A stretch of DNA of 43,171 nucleotides, taken from Pontibacillus marinus BH030004 = DSM 16465. GTDB lineage: Bacteria; Bacillota; Bacilli; Bacillales; BH030062. This document shows positions 25,006 to 34,344 of this stretch, in pieces. Each line of letters begins with the position of its first letter. Position 1 is the stretch's first letter. The translations under genes were made by a program, and so were the position numbers. The stretch is from assembly GCF_000425225.1 (NCBI RefSeq), contig NZ_AULJ01000045.1, forward strand, positions 1 to 43,171, written 5' to 3'. Under the pieces are notes generated by a model. It ran no database searches. It was not told the origin of the DNA and was given only the letters and a program-made list of their open reading frames with translations.

Positions 25006-25968
25006 TTATTGAAAGATATACATTAAATGTCCGTAGCCTTCTTTTTCTAGTCGATCCTTAGGAATAAACTTTAAGGCTGCTGAATTAATACAATATCGTA
25101 ATCCACCTTCATCCTTAGGCCCATCTTCAAAAACATGACCTAAGTGTGATTCAGCATGGTGGCTTTTTACTTCAGTACGAATCATACCATGAGACGTATC
25201 CATGTTTTCATTAACATAATAACTGTCGATAGGCCTTGTAAAACTCGGCCAACCACATCCAGCATCATATTTATCGCGAGAGCTAAACAATGGCTCTCCG
25301 GAAACGATATCTACATAGATCCCATCTTCTTCATGATCATGAAATTCATTTTGAAATGGAGTTTCTGTTCCACCTTCTTGTGTGACTTTATATTGTATAG
25401 GCGTCAATGTCTCTTTTAATTTTTCTGGATCTTTATCAAGCTTCCAATGCTTTTCAATGAAGTCTTTACGTCCAGAACCTTTTTTGTACATTTTATAGTG
25501 ATATGGCTGCTTTTTATAATATTCTTGATGTTTCTCTTCTGCTGGGTAAAATGGCTTTGCTTCGAGAATCTTAGTGACGATTGGTGAAGAAAATTTTCCG
25601 CTATTTTCTAGTTTTCGCTTGGATTCCTCTGCCATTTGCCTTTGTTCCTCATTGTGATAAAAGATGATCGTTTGATAATGCTCACCACGATCAGCAAATT
25701 GCCCTCCCGCATCTGTTGGATCAATTTGTTGCCAGAATACCTCTAGCAAGCGCTCGTAAGGAAAAATCTCTGGATCATAGGTAATTTGTACAGCCTCAAC
25801 ATGACCTGTATCCTTTGAAATTAAGTCAAAATAAGTTGGATTTTCTATATTGCCACCTGTATAACCAGATATGATTTCATGGATACCTGGTCGTTCATCA
25901 AAGGGTTCTACCATACACCAGAAACATCCACCTGCAAATGTTGCTTTCTCTAGCTGCTTGTGTGTCAC
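25006..25968 (-). CDS. msrAB: Bifunctional methionine sulfoxide reductase MsrA-MsrB
   Basis: A 320-residue fusion that repairs oxidised methionine. The N-terminal MsrA domain (to about residue 160) has the catalytic Cys15 in GGCFWCM and acts on the S isomer. The C-terminal MsrB domain (from about 190) has [22 protein letters not shown] and the catalytic Cys in [10 protein letters not shown], acting on the R isomer. The first CxxC zinc pair of the common MsrB is replaced ([13 protein letters not shown]), so this is the zinc-free type. The start is GTG at 25968 behind GAGGAGG. In B. subtilis the two genes are separate. Confidence 0.95.
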   Translation of the reverse strand: MTHKQLEKATFAGGCFWCMVEPFDERPGIHEIISGYTGGNIENPTYFDLISKDTGHVEAVQITYDPEIFPYERLLEVFWQQIDPTDAGGQFADRGEHYQTIIFYHNEEQRQMAEESKRKLENSGKFSSPIVTKILEAKPFYPAEEKHQEYYKKQPYHYKMYKKGSGRKDFIEKHWKLDKDPEKLKETLTPIQYKVTQEGGTETPFQNEFHDHEEDGIYVDIVSGEPLFSSRDKYDAGCGWPSFTRPIDSYYVNENMDTSHGMIRTEVKSHHAESHLGHVFEDGPKDEGGLRYCINSAALKFIPKDRLEKEGYGHLMYIFQ

Positions 25969-26053
25969 GGAGATCCTCCTCTACTTGTTCATTGAATTCT
26001 ACATTTCCTATTATTGTTTCCCCTTATTAAGAAAAAATCAAGAAAATTGCCTA

Positions 26054-26680
26054 TTAAATGTATAATCGAGGTTGAGACGAACCATTCGTTGAAGATGGTT
26101 GAGTTAACTGACCTTGTTGAGAATTCTTATATATTTCGTTAGATGATTGCGATGAGGACTGAGTTTGAACCCCATCTTGTTCAGAAGAATTATTCTCATC
26201 TATATCTCCTTCATCAGGCTCACGAATAAGTTTCATAAGCTTAACCATTGTTGGGATGTTTCGAACCATTGGACCATATTGTTGAATCATAGGCGCAGCA
26301 GATTGTGCCATTTTCAACACCTGCTGTACATTATTCAGCATACCTGATACGCCCCCTCCAGCACTCCCTAATCCTTGACCTAGCGCTCCCAATTGAGGAA
26401 GCCCTCCGCCTCCTGCAGAAGATTGAAAAAGGTTAGATAATAGATTTCCCCCTGCACGACTTCCCATTCCTTGCATGCTCGGGAATCCTTGCATTCCATT
26501 CATCGCAGACATACCATTCCAACCTGATGTTCCTTGGTTAAAAAAGTTTTGTGGACCTCCAAAACCAGAGAATGGCATTGGCTGCCGCATATTCGTACTC
26601 ATTCCAAATGGGTTTGCTGAATTCATACCTGGTCCAGGCATAAATGCACTTTGCCCCATAGGTCTTATTCCTGGAGGCAT
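26054..26680 (-). CDS. yqfQ: VrrA/YqfQ family protein
   Basis: A 208-residue protein of the VrrA/YqfQ family found in Bacillus. The N-terminal half is low-complexity, rich in Met, Gly, Pro, Asn and Phe (PGIRPMGQSAFMPGPG, SAMNGMQGFPSMQGMG). The conserved core is SGMLNNVQQVLKMAQSAA then PMIQQYGPMVRNIPTMVK, followed by a Ser/Gln-rich tail. Homologues are named as spore-coat-associated or of unknown function. The ATG at 26680 has AAGGAGGGG five bases upstream. It stands alone between msrAB and ung. Confidence 0.85.
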   Translation of the reverse strand: MPPGIRPMGQSAFMPGPGMNSANPFGMSTNMRQPMPFSGFGGPQNFFNQGTSGWNGMSAMNGMQGFPSMQGMGSRAGGNLLSNLFQSSAGGGGLPQLGALGQGLGSAGGGVSGMLNNVQQVLKMAQSAAPMIQQYGPMVRNIPTMVKLMKLIREPDEGDIDENNSSEQDGVQTQSSSQSSNEIYKNSQQGQLTQPSSTNGSSQPRLYI

Positions 26681-26766
26681 ATTCACCCCTCCTTTACATC
26701 CTTCATTACAATTACTGTACGTTAGGCTAAAGTTAATGGTGTAGGCATATACCCAACTTAGAGTAA

Positions 26767-27456
26767 TTAATATAATTCATCAGCTTTCATTGGTAATTGC
26801 CACTGAATCGGTTCAAATCCATTTTCAGCAAGAAATACATTAGCTTTAGAGAAATGTTTGCTACCAAAGAACCCTTTGTGAGCAGAAAACGGGCTCGGAT
26901 GTGGTGATGTTAAAATCAAATGTTTTAAATCATTTAACATTTCACGCTTTTGTTGAGCATGCTTTCCCCATAACATAAAAACAAGAGGCTCTTCCCGATC
27001 ATTTAAAAGTCGAATGACCTCATCCGTAAACAGTTCCCAGCCCTTCCCTTTATGAGAATGAGCATTCTTTTCTCTAACGGTTAGAACTGTGTTAAGTAAT
27101 ACAACACCTTGCTTGGCCCAGTGTAGCAAGTTGCCATGGTTCGGTATTTCCATTCCTACATCTTCATGTAACTCTTTATAAATATTCCTTAGAGACGGCG
27201 GGATTTTAACTCCAGGCTGAACAGAAAAGCTAAATCCATGAGCTTGACCTTCCCCGTGGTAAGGGTCTTGACCCAGAATAACAACTTTGGCTTTATGATA
27301 AGGGGTATAATGAAAAGCATTAAAGATGTCATTCATATCTGGATAAATTCTTTGATTTGCATATTCGCGTTTTAAAAACTCGCGTAATTGAAGATACGTT
27401 TGGGATTGAAAAGTAGGCTCTAACAAAGGAGCCCAGTCATTATGTAAAGGATTCAT
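26767..27456 (-). CDS. ung: Uracil-DNA glycosylase, family 1
   Basis: A 229-residue base-excision repair enzyme that removes uracil from DNA. The water-activating motif GQDPYHGEG contains the catalytic Asp64, and the C-terminal leucine-loop motif [13 protein letters not shown] has the second catalytic His. [20 protein letters not shown] also matches the family. The length is typical. The ATG follows AGGAGG at eight bases. A possible divergence from the next minus-strand genes is not visible, and it seems to be a single gene. Confidence 0.97.
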   Translation of the reverse strand: MNPLHNDWAPLLEPTFQSQTYLQLREFLKREYANQRIYPDMNDIFNAFHYTPYHKAKVVILGQDPYHGEGQAHGFSFSVQPGVKIPPSLRNIYKELHEDVGMEIPNHGNLLHWAKQGVVLLNTVLTVREKNAHSHKGKGWELFTDEVIRLLNDREEPLVFMLWGKHAQQKREMLNDLKHLILTSPHPSPFSAHKGFFGSKHFSKANVFLAENGFEPIQWQLPMKADELY

Positions 27457-27515
27457 AGATTGTGCCTCCTAATTTGTTGTTCATTTAGGGGAATTAAGTA
27501 ATAATAAAATTAAAC

Positions 27516-27549
27516 GCAAAAAAGCAGATGCAAGTATCCCTGCATCTGC
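27516..27549 (-). terminator. Rho-independent terminator after small membrane protein
   Basis: On the minus strand GCAGATGCA and TGCATCTGC pair around an eight-base loop and are followed by TTTTTTGCG. It follows the 30-residue small membrane protein gene. Confidence 0.8.
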
Positions 27550-27579
27550 CTAGAAGTGTAGCATGCGCTATAAAGTCTA

Positions 27580-27672
27580 TCAATCTGTAGTTAAGTCGCC
27601 AGCTATGATTAATCCAATGGTGCCACTTAAAATAACACCGAATAACATAGCCGGAAGCATTGCAGATAACAT
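27580..27672 (-). CDS. Tiny membrane protein (30 aa)
   Basis: A 30-residue hydrophobic peptide, MLSAMLPAMLFGVILSGTIG then LIIAGDLTTD, with one helix and an acidic end. The ATG at 27672 has an excellent ribosome site (AGAGGGGG, seven bases upstream), and a strong terminator follows 30 bases after the TGA, so a transcribed unit is likely. It resembles the tiny membrane proteins often made during sporulation or stress in bacilli, but I cannot name a family. Confidence 0.6.
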   Translation of the reverse strand: MLSAMLPAMLFGVILSGTIGLIIAGDLTTD

Positions 27673-27844
27673 AGAGCATCCCCCTCTATTTGAATGATCC
27701 CTAACCTACTTTTATTATAAGTTACAATCACTCTTTATAACTGGGGAAGATTTGGCTATTTTATGAATATTTCTTATTCCCCTGACATTTCCCGGGCAAG
27801 CGCAACATTCTACAAAATAACCTTTAGAAGATAGAAATCTGTCG

Positions 27845-28093
27845 TTAATTGACGCTATATAAAGATGTAAGCTGATAGATAATTGTTGTCTGTTCTTCAG
27901 CCCACTTTAATTCTGTAATGATAGCTGTTCCAATATGTTCTGATTCCTCTTGGCGCATAATATCAATTTCTTGATCCATAGGAAATAACCGATAACCTGG
28001 TAATTGTAAATGAAATACGTTGTCCTTTTCTCCGATTCTTTCTTCGAGTCCATTTGTAATAATGGCCCATTCTAAGCTTAAAGGCATGTTCAT
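27845..28093 (-). CDS. DUF2584 family protein
   Basis: An 82-residue small beta-rich protein of the DUF2584 family, known from Bacillaceae and of unknown function. Recognisable parts are MNMPLSLEWAIITNG, HLQLPGYRLFPMDQEID and the end TTIIYQLTSLYSVN. The ATG at 28093 is preferred, with GGATGG eight bases upstream; an ATG at 28105 overlaps that site. It follows yhcU by 70 bases in the reverse order (yhcU lies at higher coordinates), and the two could be one transcript. Confidence 0.7.
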   Translation of the reverse strand: MNMPLSLEWAIITNGLEERIGEKDNVFHLQLPGYRLFPMDQEIDIMRQEESEHIGTAIITELKWAEEQTTIIYQLTSLYSVN

Positions 28094-28162
28094 GTTATTC
28101 GCCATCCTTTTTCTATTTTGCTTTAATCGTAAGATAGACACACATGTTAATCAAGAGAAACC

Positions 28163-28552
28163 TTATATTAACCAATGATTTGCTGGTTTCACACTTGCTA
28201 AATCGAATTCAACATCAGTTGTCGTGAAGTCTTGAAAGCGAAATGGAAAGTAAATTCGATGCCCTTCTATAATTTTCTGATTGCGATCGAATTTTTGAGC
28301 TAGCTGAGGTGATGCGCCATCTTCTAAGAGACATTCTAAAATATGTTGGATCGTTTGTAATGCTGCAGTTACTTCCATAATTTCTTGTAACGTGTACTCA
28401 TCAAGTTCAACCTGACATAATACACCAAATGTCTTAAGATCATCTACATATGATTTTGAAAAAAACGACGGTAGGATACTTCGGTGGAAGTGATCAAGTA
28501 ATGACCGGACATAAGATTGTTGTTCGGGTGTTGATGCTGTAACGACTTTCAT
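28163..28552 (-). CDS. yhcU: DUF5365 family protein, YhcU-like
   Basis: A 129-residue soluble protein resembling YhcU of B. subtilis (DUF5365), of unknown function. It begins MKVVTASTPEQQSYVRSLLD and is mainly helical, with the end FDLASVKPANHWLI. The ATG at 28552 follows GAGGGGGACAATT, and a longer reading lacks a ribosome site. Downstream lies the DUF2584 gene on the same strand. The family call is from memory and moderately sure. Confidence 0.65.
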   Translation of the reverse strand: MKVVTASTPEQQSYVRSLLDHFHRSILPSFFSKSYVDDLKTFGVLCQVELDEYTLQEIMEVTAALQTIQHILECLLEDGASPQLAQKFDRNQKIIEGHRIYFPFRFQDFTTTDVEFDLASVKPANHWLI

Positions 28553-28660
28553 AATTGTCCCCCTCTTAATCATTTAAAGTCGTATTTGTTGTGTACTATT
28601 TCTTAATGACAAACCCAGAAACCTTTATTTTTTTGAATAGGTAAAATGGATATGTATGAT

Positions 28661-28692
28661 AGCCCTCCAAAATCATCTGTTATTGAAGGGCT
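28661..28692. terminator. Hairpin between sbcC and yhcU, weak terminator
   Basis: AGCCCTCCAA and TTGAAGGGCT pair with one mismatch around a 12-base loop. It lies in the gap after sbcC. On the minus strand no T run follows, so termination is uncertain. Confidence 0.35.
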
Positions 28693-28757
28693 AAGGTCTA
28701 TTATTTACTATAACATGGCCTTATTAGGATCATTAAGCAGTAATTATTGGTAGGTCT

Positions 28758-31700
28758 TTACTGAAACGAAAACGCCAAGGTAGAACCATTGGGTGATGGT
28801 GTTATATGAAGTTTTGCTCTAATTTCATTCTTTAATTGTGGAACGTGAGAAATAATACCAAGCATACGATCACCTTGTTGAAGATCTTTCAATGTATCGA
28901 TCGCTTGCTCAAGAGATGCTTCGTCTAATGTTCCAAATCCTTCATCGATAAATAACGTATCAAGTTGTACGCCACCAGCATGGGCTTGTATAACATCTGC
29001 CATTCCAAGCGCTAAGCTTAAAGCAGCTTTAAATCCTTCACCACCGGATAACGTTTTAACGGATCGTTTCTGACCTGTGTAGTGATCTATAACCTCTAGG
29101 TCCAAGCCACTTTGGGCTCCTCCTTTAGCACGTTCTTGACTTCGTTCAAGCTGATAGCGATGATCCGTCATTTTATCTAAACGGATATTTGCTTGTACAA
29201 TAATCTCATCAAGAAAAGCTGATAACACATAGCGCTCAAAGGATAATTTATACGTATTATCCCCTTTTGCCAGTTCAGCAAGCTCTCCCATATAGAAATA
29301 TTTATCTTCTGCAGTTTTTCGATCATAAATATAACTTTTTAATTGTTTAAAGATACGTTCGTGATCTCGAATGCGTATTCTAATTTGTTGCTCCTCTTGA
29401 TAAAGTTGATCAATTGCAACCTCTAGCTTTTCCATAACTTCTAATTGTTCATTTAATTTAGGTGGTTCAACATCTAGTAATTCTTCTTCCAATGCTTTAT
29501 AAGAGTCTGCTAACGTTTGTTTCTTGTTTATGAATTCTTCTACTTGCTTACGAATTATTTCTAATTCTTCTTTAGGTAACTTGGCATGCTGATAGTCTTC
29601 AATGGTTTCAAAACCTTTTTCTTTACACGCCTCTTCCCAATCTTGATAGGCTTTTTTCTCATGTTGCTCTAAATCATTAACATACCCTTTTTGTTGCGTT
29701 AATTCTGTTTCAAGCTTTTGTTTTTCTTCTTTTTCTTGTTGGTACCTATTCGTAAGCTCTTCAATGAATTGAATCCAAGATTTATACCGTTCTTCTTCAT
29801 GTTTCAACCATTCATTAAGAGATTGTGCATCTCTGTTCTTTTCAGGTAAGTCTTCTTCTAGTTGTTCTAACTTCGTATAGATCCCTAGCCAATTATCGTG
29901 TACTTGCTGATAATAGTTTTGTTGTTCTTGCTCTTTGCTTTCGAGCTCTTTCAGTTTATTTTGTGTTTGCTCAAGTTTCTTCATCTGTTGTTCAATTTCT
30001 TGTATTTTTTTGGCAACCTGATTTTTGTTTTCTGTTATAGAAACTTTTTGTTGTTCCCAATAATTTTTTTGCCCTTCCCGGTTTTGTTCCTTAACTTGAG
30101 CTAGTTCGAGGTACGGAGACAAAGCTTCGATTAATTGTTCTACGATATGGCGCTGTGATTGCCCCTCTGACTTCGTCTGTATAAATTGATCTTGGAGCTT
30201 TTGTAAGTGTTGTTCAGCTTGTTGTTGCTTGTTTTTTGCTTCTTGCAAGGTGTGTTCAGAAATATCTTTACCCTCAAGTGTAGCCGGAGATGGATGGTCT
30301 AATGAACCACATACAGGACATGCTACTCCTGTGGTTAGGTCAGCGGCAAGAGAAAGAGCTCTATGTTGCTTCAATTGATCTTCTAATTTGTTTACGTGTT
30401 GTTGTTTTGCCTCTAGATCAGCTTTAGCTTGTTCGTATTTCTGCTTTACCCGTTGATATTGATCACGCAGTTTAGAAAGCTTTTGCTCCTCATCCATTAA
30501 ACGATAAAGCTGTTTAACTCCTTCTTGAAGCTCTTTTTCTTTAGACTCCAGTTCATAATATTGCTTCGAATAAGATTGTGACTCAAATGTAGACTGGGAT
30601 AATTCATTTACTAGTTTTTGATTGTTATCTTTTTCGGATTGTATAGACTTGAGAACACTTTGTTTTTCTTGCTTTTGTTTCTCTAACCGATTAAGTTCCT
30701 TTTTTAACTCCTGATAACGCGTTACTTTTGTAAGATCTTGTTTTGCTTTTTGGATATCTTCTTTAAGCTTTTCACGCTCTGATTGTCTTTTATCTTCTTC
30801 CTGGTATTTCTTCTCTGTTTTAATAAATTTGTTCTGTGCTTCCTCTAATTTATTTGTTTTTTCTTGTATGTTAACAAGTTGTTTATCCTTTTCCTGTTTC
30901 CATTTCTTCGCTTGTTCTTCATAGGATCGAATGGATTCGGCTTTGTCAGCTTTTTGAACTTTTGCTTGTTTATCTTTTATATCATTCTCATACTGTTTCA
31001 GATCTTTAAGTTCTCGTTCATATTGATCACGTTTATGAAATTGTTCAGAAACCTGCTTGTCTTTATAATATTTTTCTTGAGCCGTTTTCAATTGATTTCG
31101 TTTATCTTTTAAGGCTCCTTGATACTCTTCAATAATTTTCTCATCTTGCTTGAGGTCTTCCTCTAGTTGTTCAAGTGCCTTGGTACTTGATGTGATTCCT
31201 TCTTTGTCTTCATCAGACCAGTAAAGCTTCTGAATTTCATCACGTTCTTTTTGTTCGATAGTTGAGATGGTTTCTTTTAATTCTTTAGATTCATCTTTCA
31301 ATCTAGTCGTAATATGTTCGTATACATAGGTTTGAAAGATCTTTTGCAAAATCTCTTCACGTTCTTTACTATTTTCAGAAATAAGCCTCCGAAACTCACC
31401 TTGGGGGATCATAACCATTTTACGGAACTGTTCATAATCTAGGTGAAGCATACTTTCGATTGTTTCGTTGACGTCTTTAATCTTAGAGGAGAGTAATAAT
31501 TTTTCTTCTCCTGACATTTCATATAGCTCAGCTCGAGGAGGTTGTTCAGTGTACCCTTCTCCACGTGATTTTTTCTTCATTTGCTTTGGTGCACGCACCA
31601 CTTCATATCGCTTATCTTTTAAATCAAAAACAAACGATACTTCTGTCGGTTGCTCCAATTCAGCAAAGTGGCTTCGAAGTGTATCTTGATCCCTATCGCT

Positions 31701-31874
31701 TCCGCTTGCACGTCCATATAACGCATACACCATGGCATCGAATACACTTGTTTTTCCTGCTCCAGTTGGCCCGGTTATTAGAAAAACAGATTCATAACCA
31801 AGGTCCCTGAAGTCTACAGTTTGTCTCTTTGCATAGGGACCAAAAGCTTCTACAGTAATCGTTATGGCTCTCAT
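28758..31874 (-). CDS. sbcC: SbcC nuclease ATPase subunit
   Basis: A 1038-residue SMC-like ATPase that works with SbcD to process hairpin and protein-blocked DNA ends. The ATP-binding Walker A GPTGAGKT is at residues 35-42. Two long coiled coils, rich in Lys, Glu and Gln, flank the zinc hook CPVC at about residue 518. The C-terminal ABC signature LSGGE and Walker B LFIDEGFGTLDE complete the ATPase. The ATG at 31874 starts two bases before the sbcD stop, so the genes are translationally coupled. Confidence 0.97.
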   Translation of the reverse strand: MRAITITVEAFGPYAKRQTVDFRDLGYESVFLITGPTGAGKTSVFDAMVYALYGRASGSDRDQDTLRSHFAELEQPTEVSFVFDLKDKRYEVVRAPKQMKKKSRGEGYTEQPPRAELYEMSGEEKLLLSSKIKDVNETIESMLHLDYEQFRKMVMIPQGEFRRLISENSKEREEILQKIFQTYVYEHITTRLKDESKELKETISTIEQKERDEIQKLYWSDEDKEGITSSTKALEQLEEDLKQDEKIIEEYQGALKDKRNQLKTAQEKYYKDKQVSEQFHKRDQYERELKDLKQYENDIKDKQAKVQKADKAESIRSYEEQAKKWKQEKDKQLVNIQEKTNKLEEAQNKFIKTEKKYQEEDKRQSEREKLKEDIQKAKQDLTKVTRYQELKKELNRLEKQKQEKQSVLKSIQSEKDNNQKLVNELSQSTFESQSYSKQYYELESKEKELQEGVKQLYRLMDEEQKLSKLRDQYQRVKQKYEQAKADLEAKQQHVNKLEDQLKQHRALSLAADLTTGVACPVCGSLDHPSPATLEGKDISEHTLQEAKNKQQQAEQHLQKLQDQFIQTKSEGQSQRHIVEQLIEALSPYLELAQVKEQNREGQKNYWEQQKVSITENKNQVAKKIQEIEQQMKKLEQTQNKLKELESKEQEQQNYYQQVHDNWLGIYTKLEQLEEDLPEKNRDAQSLNEWLKHEEERYKSWIQFIEELTNRYQQEKEEKQKLETELTQQKGYVNDLEQHEKKAYQDWEEACKEKGFETIEDYQHAKLPKEELEIIRKQVEEFINKKQTLADSYKALEEELLDVEPPKLNEQLEVMEKLEVAIDQLYQEEQQIRIRIRDHERIFKQLKSYIYDRKTAEDKYFYMGELAELAKGDNTYKLSFERYVLSAFLDEIIVQANIRLDKMTDHRYQLERSQERAKGGAQSGLDLEVIDHYTGQKRSVKTLSGGEGFKAALSLALGMADVIQAHAGGVQLDTLFIDEGFGTLDEASLEQAIDTLKDLQQGDRMLGIISHVPQLKNEIRAKLHITPSPNGSTLAFSFQ

Positions 31875-31876
31875 TG

Positions 31877-33028
31877 CTATTGTCCCCTTTCTTCTGCTAA
31901 TACATTTTGAATCGTTTCACTTACATATTTCTTTCTTTGGTTATCTAGATCTTTCCCTTTTACTTCTTTATAAAAGGATTCAAATAGCTCTTCATGAGAC
32001 ATCTGTTGTCTTTCTTTTACAGTCGAACGTTGATTTTGAATATGTTGTCCTAAGAAGCCCACCCTCTCCAGACTCAACACATTTGGATATACTTTTCGAA
32101 GCTTTCCCATTGGATCCATCAATTGGCCATCGTCTAACAATTTAATATGAAGGTAATCTTCTGAATGGCCATCATTCTCTTCTAATAAGTCATTAAGATA
32201 TCCTTCCTTAATTCTCATGTCATGTTTTGGAGTTAGTTTCTCTTCACGAATGTTTGACACACCATTTTCATCAAGTTCAACAAGCGTAACACCTTTTTTA
32301 TGATTGGCTTCCGAAAAGGAGTACTTTAAAAGTGAGCCAGCATAACGAATTTTGTCATCCGTTACACGTTGTGGTTGGTGTAGGTGTCCTAATGCAACAT
32401 AAGAAAACGCAGAAAATAAGCCAGCGTCTATATATGGAGTACCCCCCAGCATTGTTAAGCGCTCTTCAGACTCAGACTCCATTCCCCCTGCCATAAAGGC
32501 ATGAGCAATTAAAACCTGACGTTCATCAGCTTGGTTGTCGTTTTCAATTCGTTCAACAATGGCACTCATAGCATCATGATGCGTTTGAATCGATTCATCT
32601 TCAAAATATGCTCTTGCATCAGCAGGTTCAATGTAAGGTATCAGATAAAAATGAACATCACCATGTTCGTCCTGAAGGGTTACCGGTTCTAGGGCACCAT
32701 CAAGTTTAGCTTGTAAGTAGAATTGTTGTTTTCTAAACATCGTACTTCCAAAATTCAAACGGTCAGGACTATCGTGGTTCCCGGTAATCGCAAGTACCGG
32801 AACCTTAATGTCATAGATTAGTTTCATTAACGTTTCATTTAATAATTCAACCGCTTCTTTGGGCGGTACTGCACGGTCATAGAGGTCTCCGGCAATAATA
32901 ACAGCATCAGGTTTTTCCTCTTTCACAATGCGAATAAATTCATCTAGTATATATGATTGATCTTGTGTCATGTGAAGCTGATGCACCAACTTCCCAAGGT
33001 GCCAATCAGCAGTATGTAAAATTTTCAT
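31877..33028 (-). CDS. sbcD: SbcD exonuclease subunit
   Basis: A 383-residue Mre11-type metal-dependent nuclease, partner of SbcC. The five phosphoesterase motifs are clear: DWHLGK (Asp8, His10), GDLYDR (Asp48), GNHD (Asn84, His85), AHAFM and GHLHQPQ. The C-terminal part is the DNA-binding and SbcC-binding region. The length is normal. The ATG at 33028 has GGAGGCATGACTG in front. It heads the sbcDC operon, with its stop two bases from the sbcC start. Confidence 0.97.
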   Translation of the reverse strand: MKILHTADWHLGKLVHQLHMTQDQSYILDEFIRIVKEEKPDAVIIAGDLYDRAVPPKEAVELLNETLMKLIYDIKVPVLAITGNHDSPDRLNFGSTMFRKQQFYLQAKLDGALEPVTLQDEHGDVHFYLIPYIEPADARAYFEDESIQTHHDAMSAIVERIENDNQADERQVLIAHAFMAGGMESESEERLTMLGGTPYIDAGLFSAFSYVALGHLHQPQRVTDDKIRYAGSLLKYSFSEANHKKGVTLVELDENGVSNIREEKLTPKHDMRIKEGYLNDLLEENDGHSEDYLHIKLLDDGQLMDPMGKLRKVYPNVLSLERVGFLGQHIQNQRSTVKERQQMSHEELFESFYKEVKGKDLDNQRKKYVSETIQNVLAEERGQ

Positions 33029-33099
33029 CAGTCATGCCTCCTACATATCTATGCTATCAAATTATGGGGGGATTTTGGTGAGGTAGTTTTTGTTTATTA

Positions 33100-33136
33100 T
33101 AAAAAGAAAAACAGCAGAAAATATCGCTGCTGTTTT
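33100..33136 (-). terminator. Rho-independent terminator after the PilZ gene
   Basis: On the minus strand AAAACAGCAG pairs with CTGCTGTTTT around a ten-base loop, followed by TCTTTTT. It lies 28 bases after the PilZ gene stop and separates it from sbcD. Confidence 0.8.
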
Positions 33137-33163
33137 GAATATACGTATATATGTGATTAGTGC

Positions 33164-33547
33164 CTATTTTAGATCTTCTAAAATGGTGAGTAGAGCTTCA
33201 GATTTTTTTGTTTCACGACCAAAAGCGATACCGATATTATAAAACCCTGAATCTAATGCTTTCCAAACCACTTTCCCAGTAAAGACATATTCCTGGTGCC
33301 GCCAAGAAAGGTTTATGTTTACAATGTCTTCTGTAACAAAAGGTATGTCTTGTTTGGTAGTAAACTTTAATCCCCCTTGGCTGATATTATCGATATGTCC
33401 ATGAAGATCATAAAGATGACGTCCCTTCATTAAAGAAAAAGACTCGATCGAACTAAAAAGCTCTTGGTGAATGTTATAACGATTATGTGCACGCCGATCG
33501 GTTGTAGAAGAGGATGAAGTTCCATAAACTGGTCTTTGCTCGTTCAT
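33164..33547 (-). CDS. PilZ domain protein
   Basis: A 127-residue stand-alone PilZ protein, likely to bind cyclic di-GMP. The two ligand motifs are present: RxxxR at residues 19-23 (RAHNR) and NxSxxG at 54-59 (NISQGG). An acidic, flexible N-terminus and a beta-barrel region (IVNINLSWRHQEYVFTGKVV) follow. No fused output domain and no neighbouring diguanylate cyclase are seen, so the target is unknown. The ATG at 33547 has TCTAGGAGTCGATTAT upstream. Terminated by its own hairpin. Confidence 0.88.
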   Translation of the reverse strand: MNEQRPVYGTSSSSTTDRRAHNRYNIHQELFSSIESFSLMKGRHLYDLHGHIDNISQGGLKFTTKQDIPFVTEDIVNINLSWRHQEYVFTGKVVWKALDSGFYNIGIAFGRETKKSEALLTILEDLK

Positions 33548-33656
33548 ATAATCGACTCCTAGAAACGTGATATTTTCTTATTACTATGAATGTTTCTAGG
33601 TCAAATCGCATGAGGAAAAAGGACCTTTTTTGTCATTTTTTGCTGAATGTTATCAA

Positions 33657-33860
33657 TTAATGTTGAAGAGTTTTTGGGAAAGCAGCTAAGATATTCTCTT
33701 TGGAAAAACGTCTAATTTCATTCCTTAAGTAACAATATGCTAATACTTGATCATCATCAGATGATACAACTTTCACTGTTCGCTGAGTAAAAGTACCACT
33801 ATTGGACATATAAACAATCTCAAGTTTTTCATTAGCATGATTTAGAATGGGCTGTTCCAC
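33657..33860 (-). CDS. Small WYL-like protein
   Basis: A 67-residue protein that looks like a lone WYL domain core: LEIVYMSNSGTFTQRTVKVV, AYCYLRNEIRRFSKENIL. The pattern of a Tyr near the start, TQRT, and CYLR with FxxxNIL matches WYL regulators, but no helix-turn-helix is present. GTG at 33860 is chosen because AAAGGAGG lies seven bases upstream. It is divergent from the YolD-like gene, and each has a LexA-like box at its promoter, so both should be induced by DNA damage. Function is unknown. Confidence 0.7.
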   Translation of the reverse strand: MEQPILNHANEKLEIVYMSNSGTFTQRTVKVVSSDDDQVLAYCYLRNEIRRFSKENILAAFPKTLQH

Positions 33861-33882
33861 AAGATCTCCTCCTTTTATGATC

Positions 33883-33941
33883 ATTATACACGAACATTTG
33901 TTCTTTTTCTATTGTTTCACAAACATTTGTTCGGTTATACT
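33883..33941. promoter_or_regulatory. Divergent promoters with two LexA (SOS) boxes
   Basis: CGAACATTTGTTCT (33891-33904) and CAAACATTTGTTCG (33920-33933) resemble the Bacillus LexA box CGAACNNNNGTTCG; each has one perfect half and a one-base change in the other. The minus-strand WYL-like gene has a TATAAT -10 (33883-33888) next to the first box. The YolD-like gene has TTGTTT (33912-33917) and TATACT (33936-33941) around the second box. LexA binding would block both promoters. Confidence 0.7.
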
Positions 33942-33959
33942 GTAAATAGAGGTGATGAT

Positions 33960-34289
33960 ATGCTACGCGATCGAGGAACAATCAAATGGAACTCTTTAAT
34001 GCTTCCTGAGCACGTACAAATACTAAAAGATATGTGGAAAGATGATCAAAAAGCAACTGCTCCTCAGCTAGATGAACAAGCTTTGGAAGAATTAAATGAA
34101 CGTTGTAATCAAGCTTATGAGGAAGAAGCACTCGTGAGAGTTACACAATTTAAGAATGGTACTTTCCATGATGAAAAAGGAACAATCACTAAGTTACTTC
34201 CTCAAGAACAATCACTGAAATTCACGCGTATTAATGGTACTTCAATATCTATTCCCATTCATAACATTGTACAGGTAGATACCTTATAG
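33960..34289 (+). CDS. YolD-like family protein
   Basis: A 109-residue YolD-like protein (PF08863). It starts MLRDRGTIKWNSLMLPEHVQ, the family start, and ends in a small beta region (GTITKLLPQEQSLKFTRING, IPIHNIVQVDTL). The ATG at 33960 is picked because AGAGGTGATGAT stands directly before it; a longer reading has no ribosome site. In B. subtilis yolD genes are SOS-regulated and lie beside Y-family DNA polymerase genes such as uvrX. None is present here, though LexA-like boxes are. YolD's molecular role is not known. Confidence 0.85.
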   Translation: MLRDRGTIKWNSLMLPEHVQILKDMWKDDQKATAPQLDEQALEELNERCNQAYEEEALVRVTQFKNGTFHDEKGTITKLLPQEQSLKFTRINGTSISIPIHNIVQVDTL

Positions 34290-34344
34290 CTTCAGATTTA
34301 ACATCCATTTTAATATTTAAATATCCGCATTCGCATTCGCCCAT

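Noticed and set aside
29825-31112. Long plus-strand frames opposite sbcC
   Set aside because: They are antisense to coiled-coil codons of sbcC (poly Phe/Leu translations) and lack start signals.
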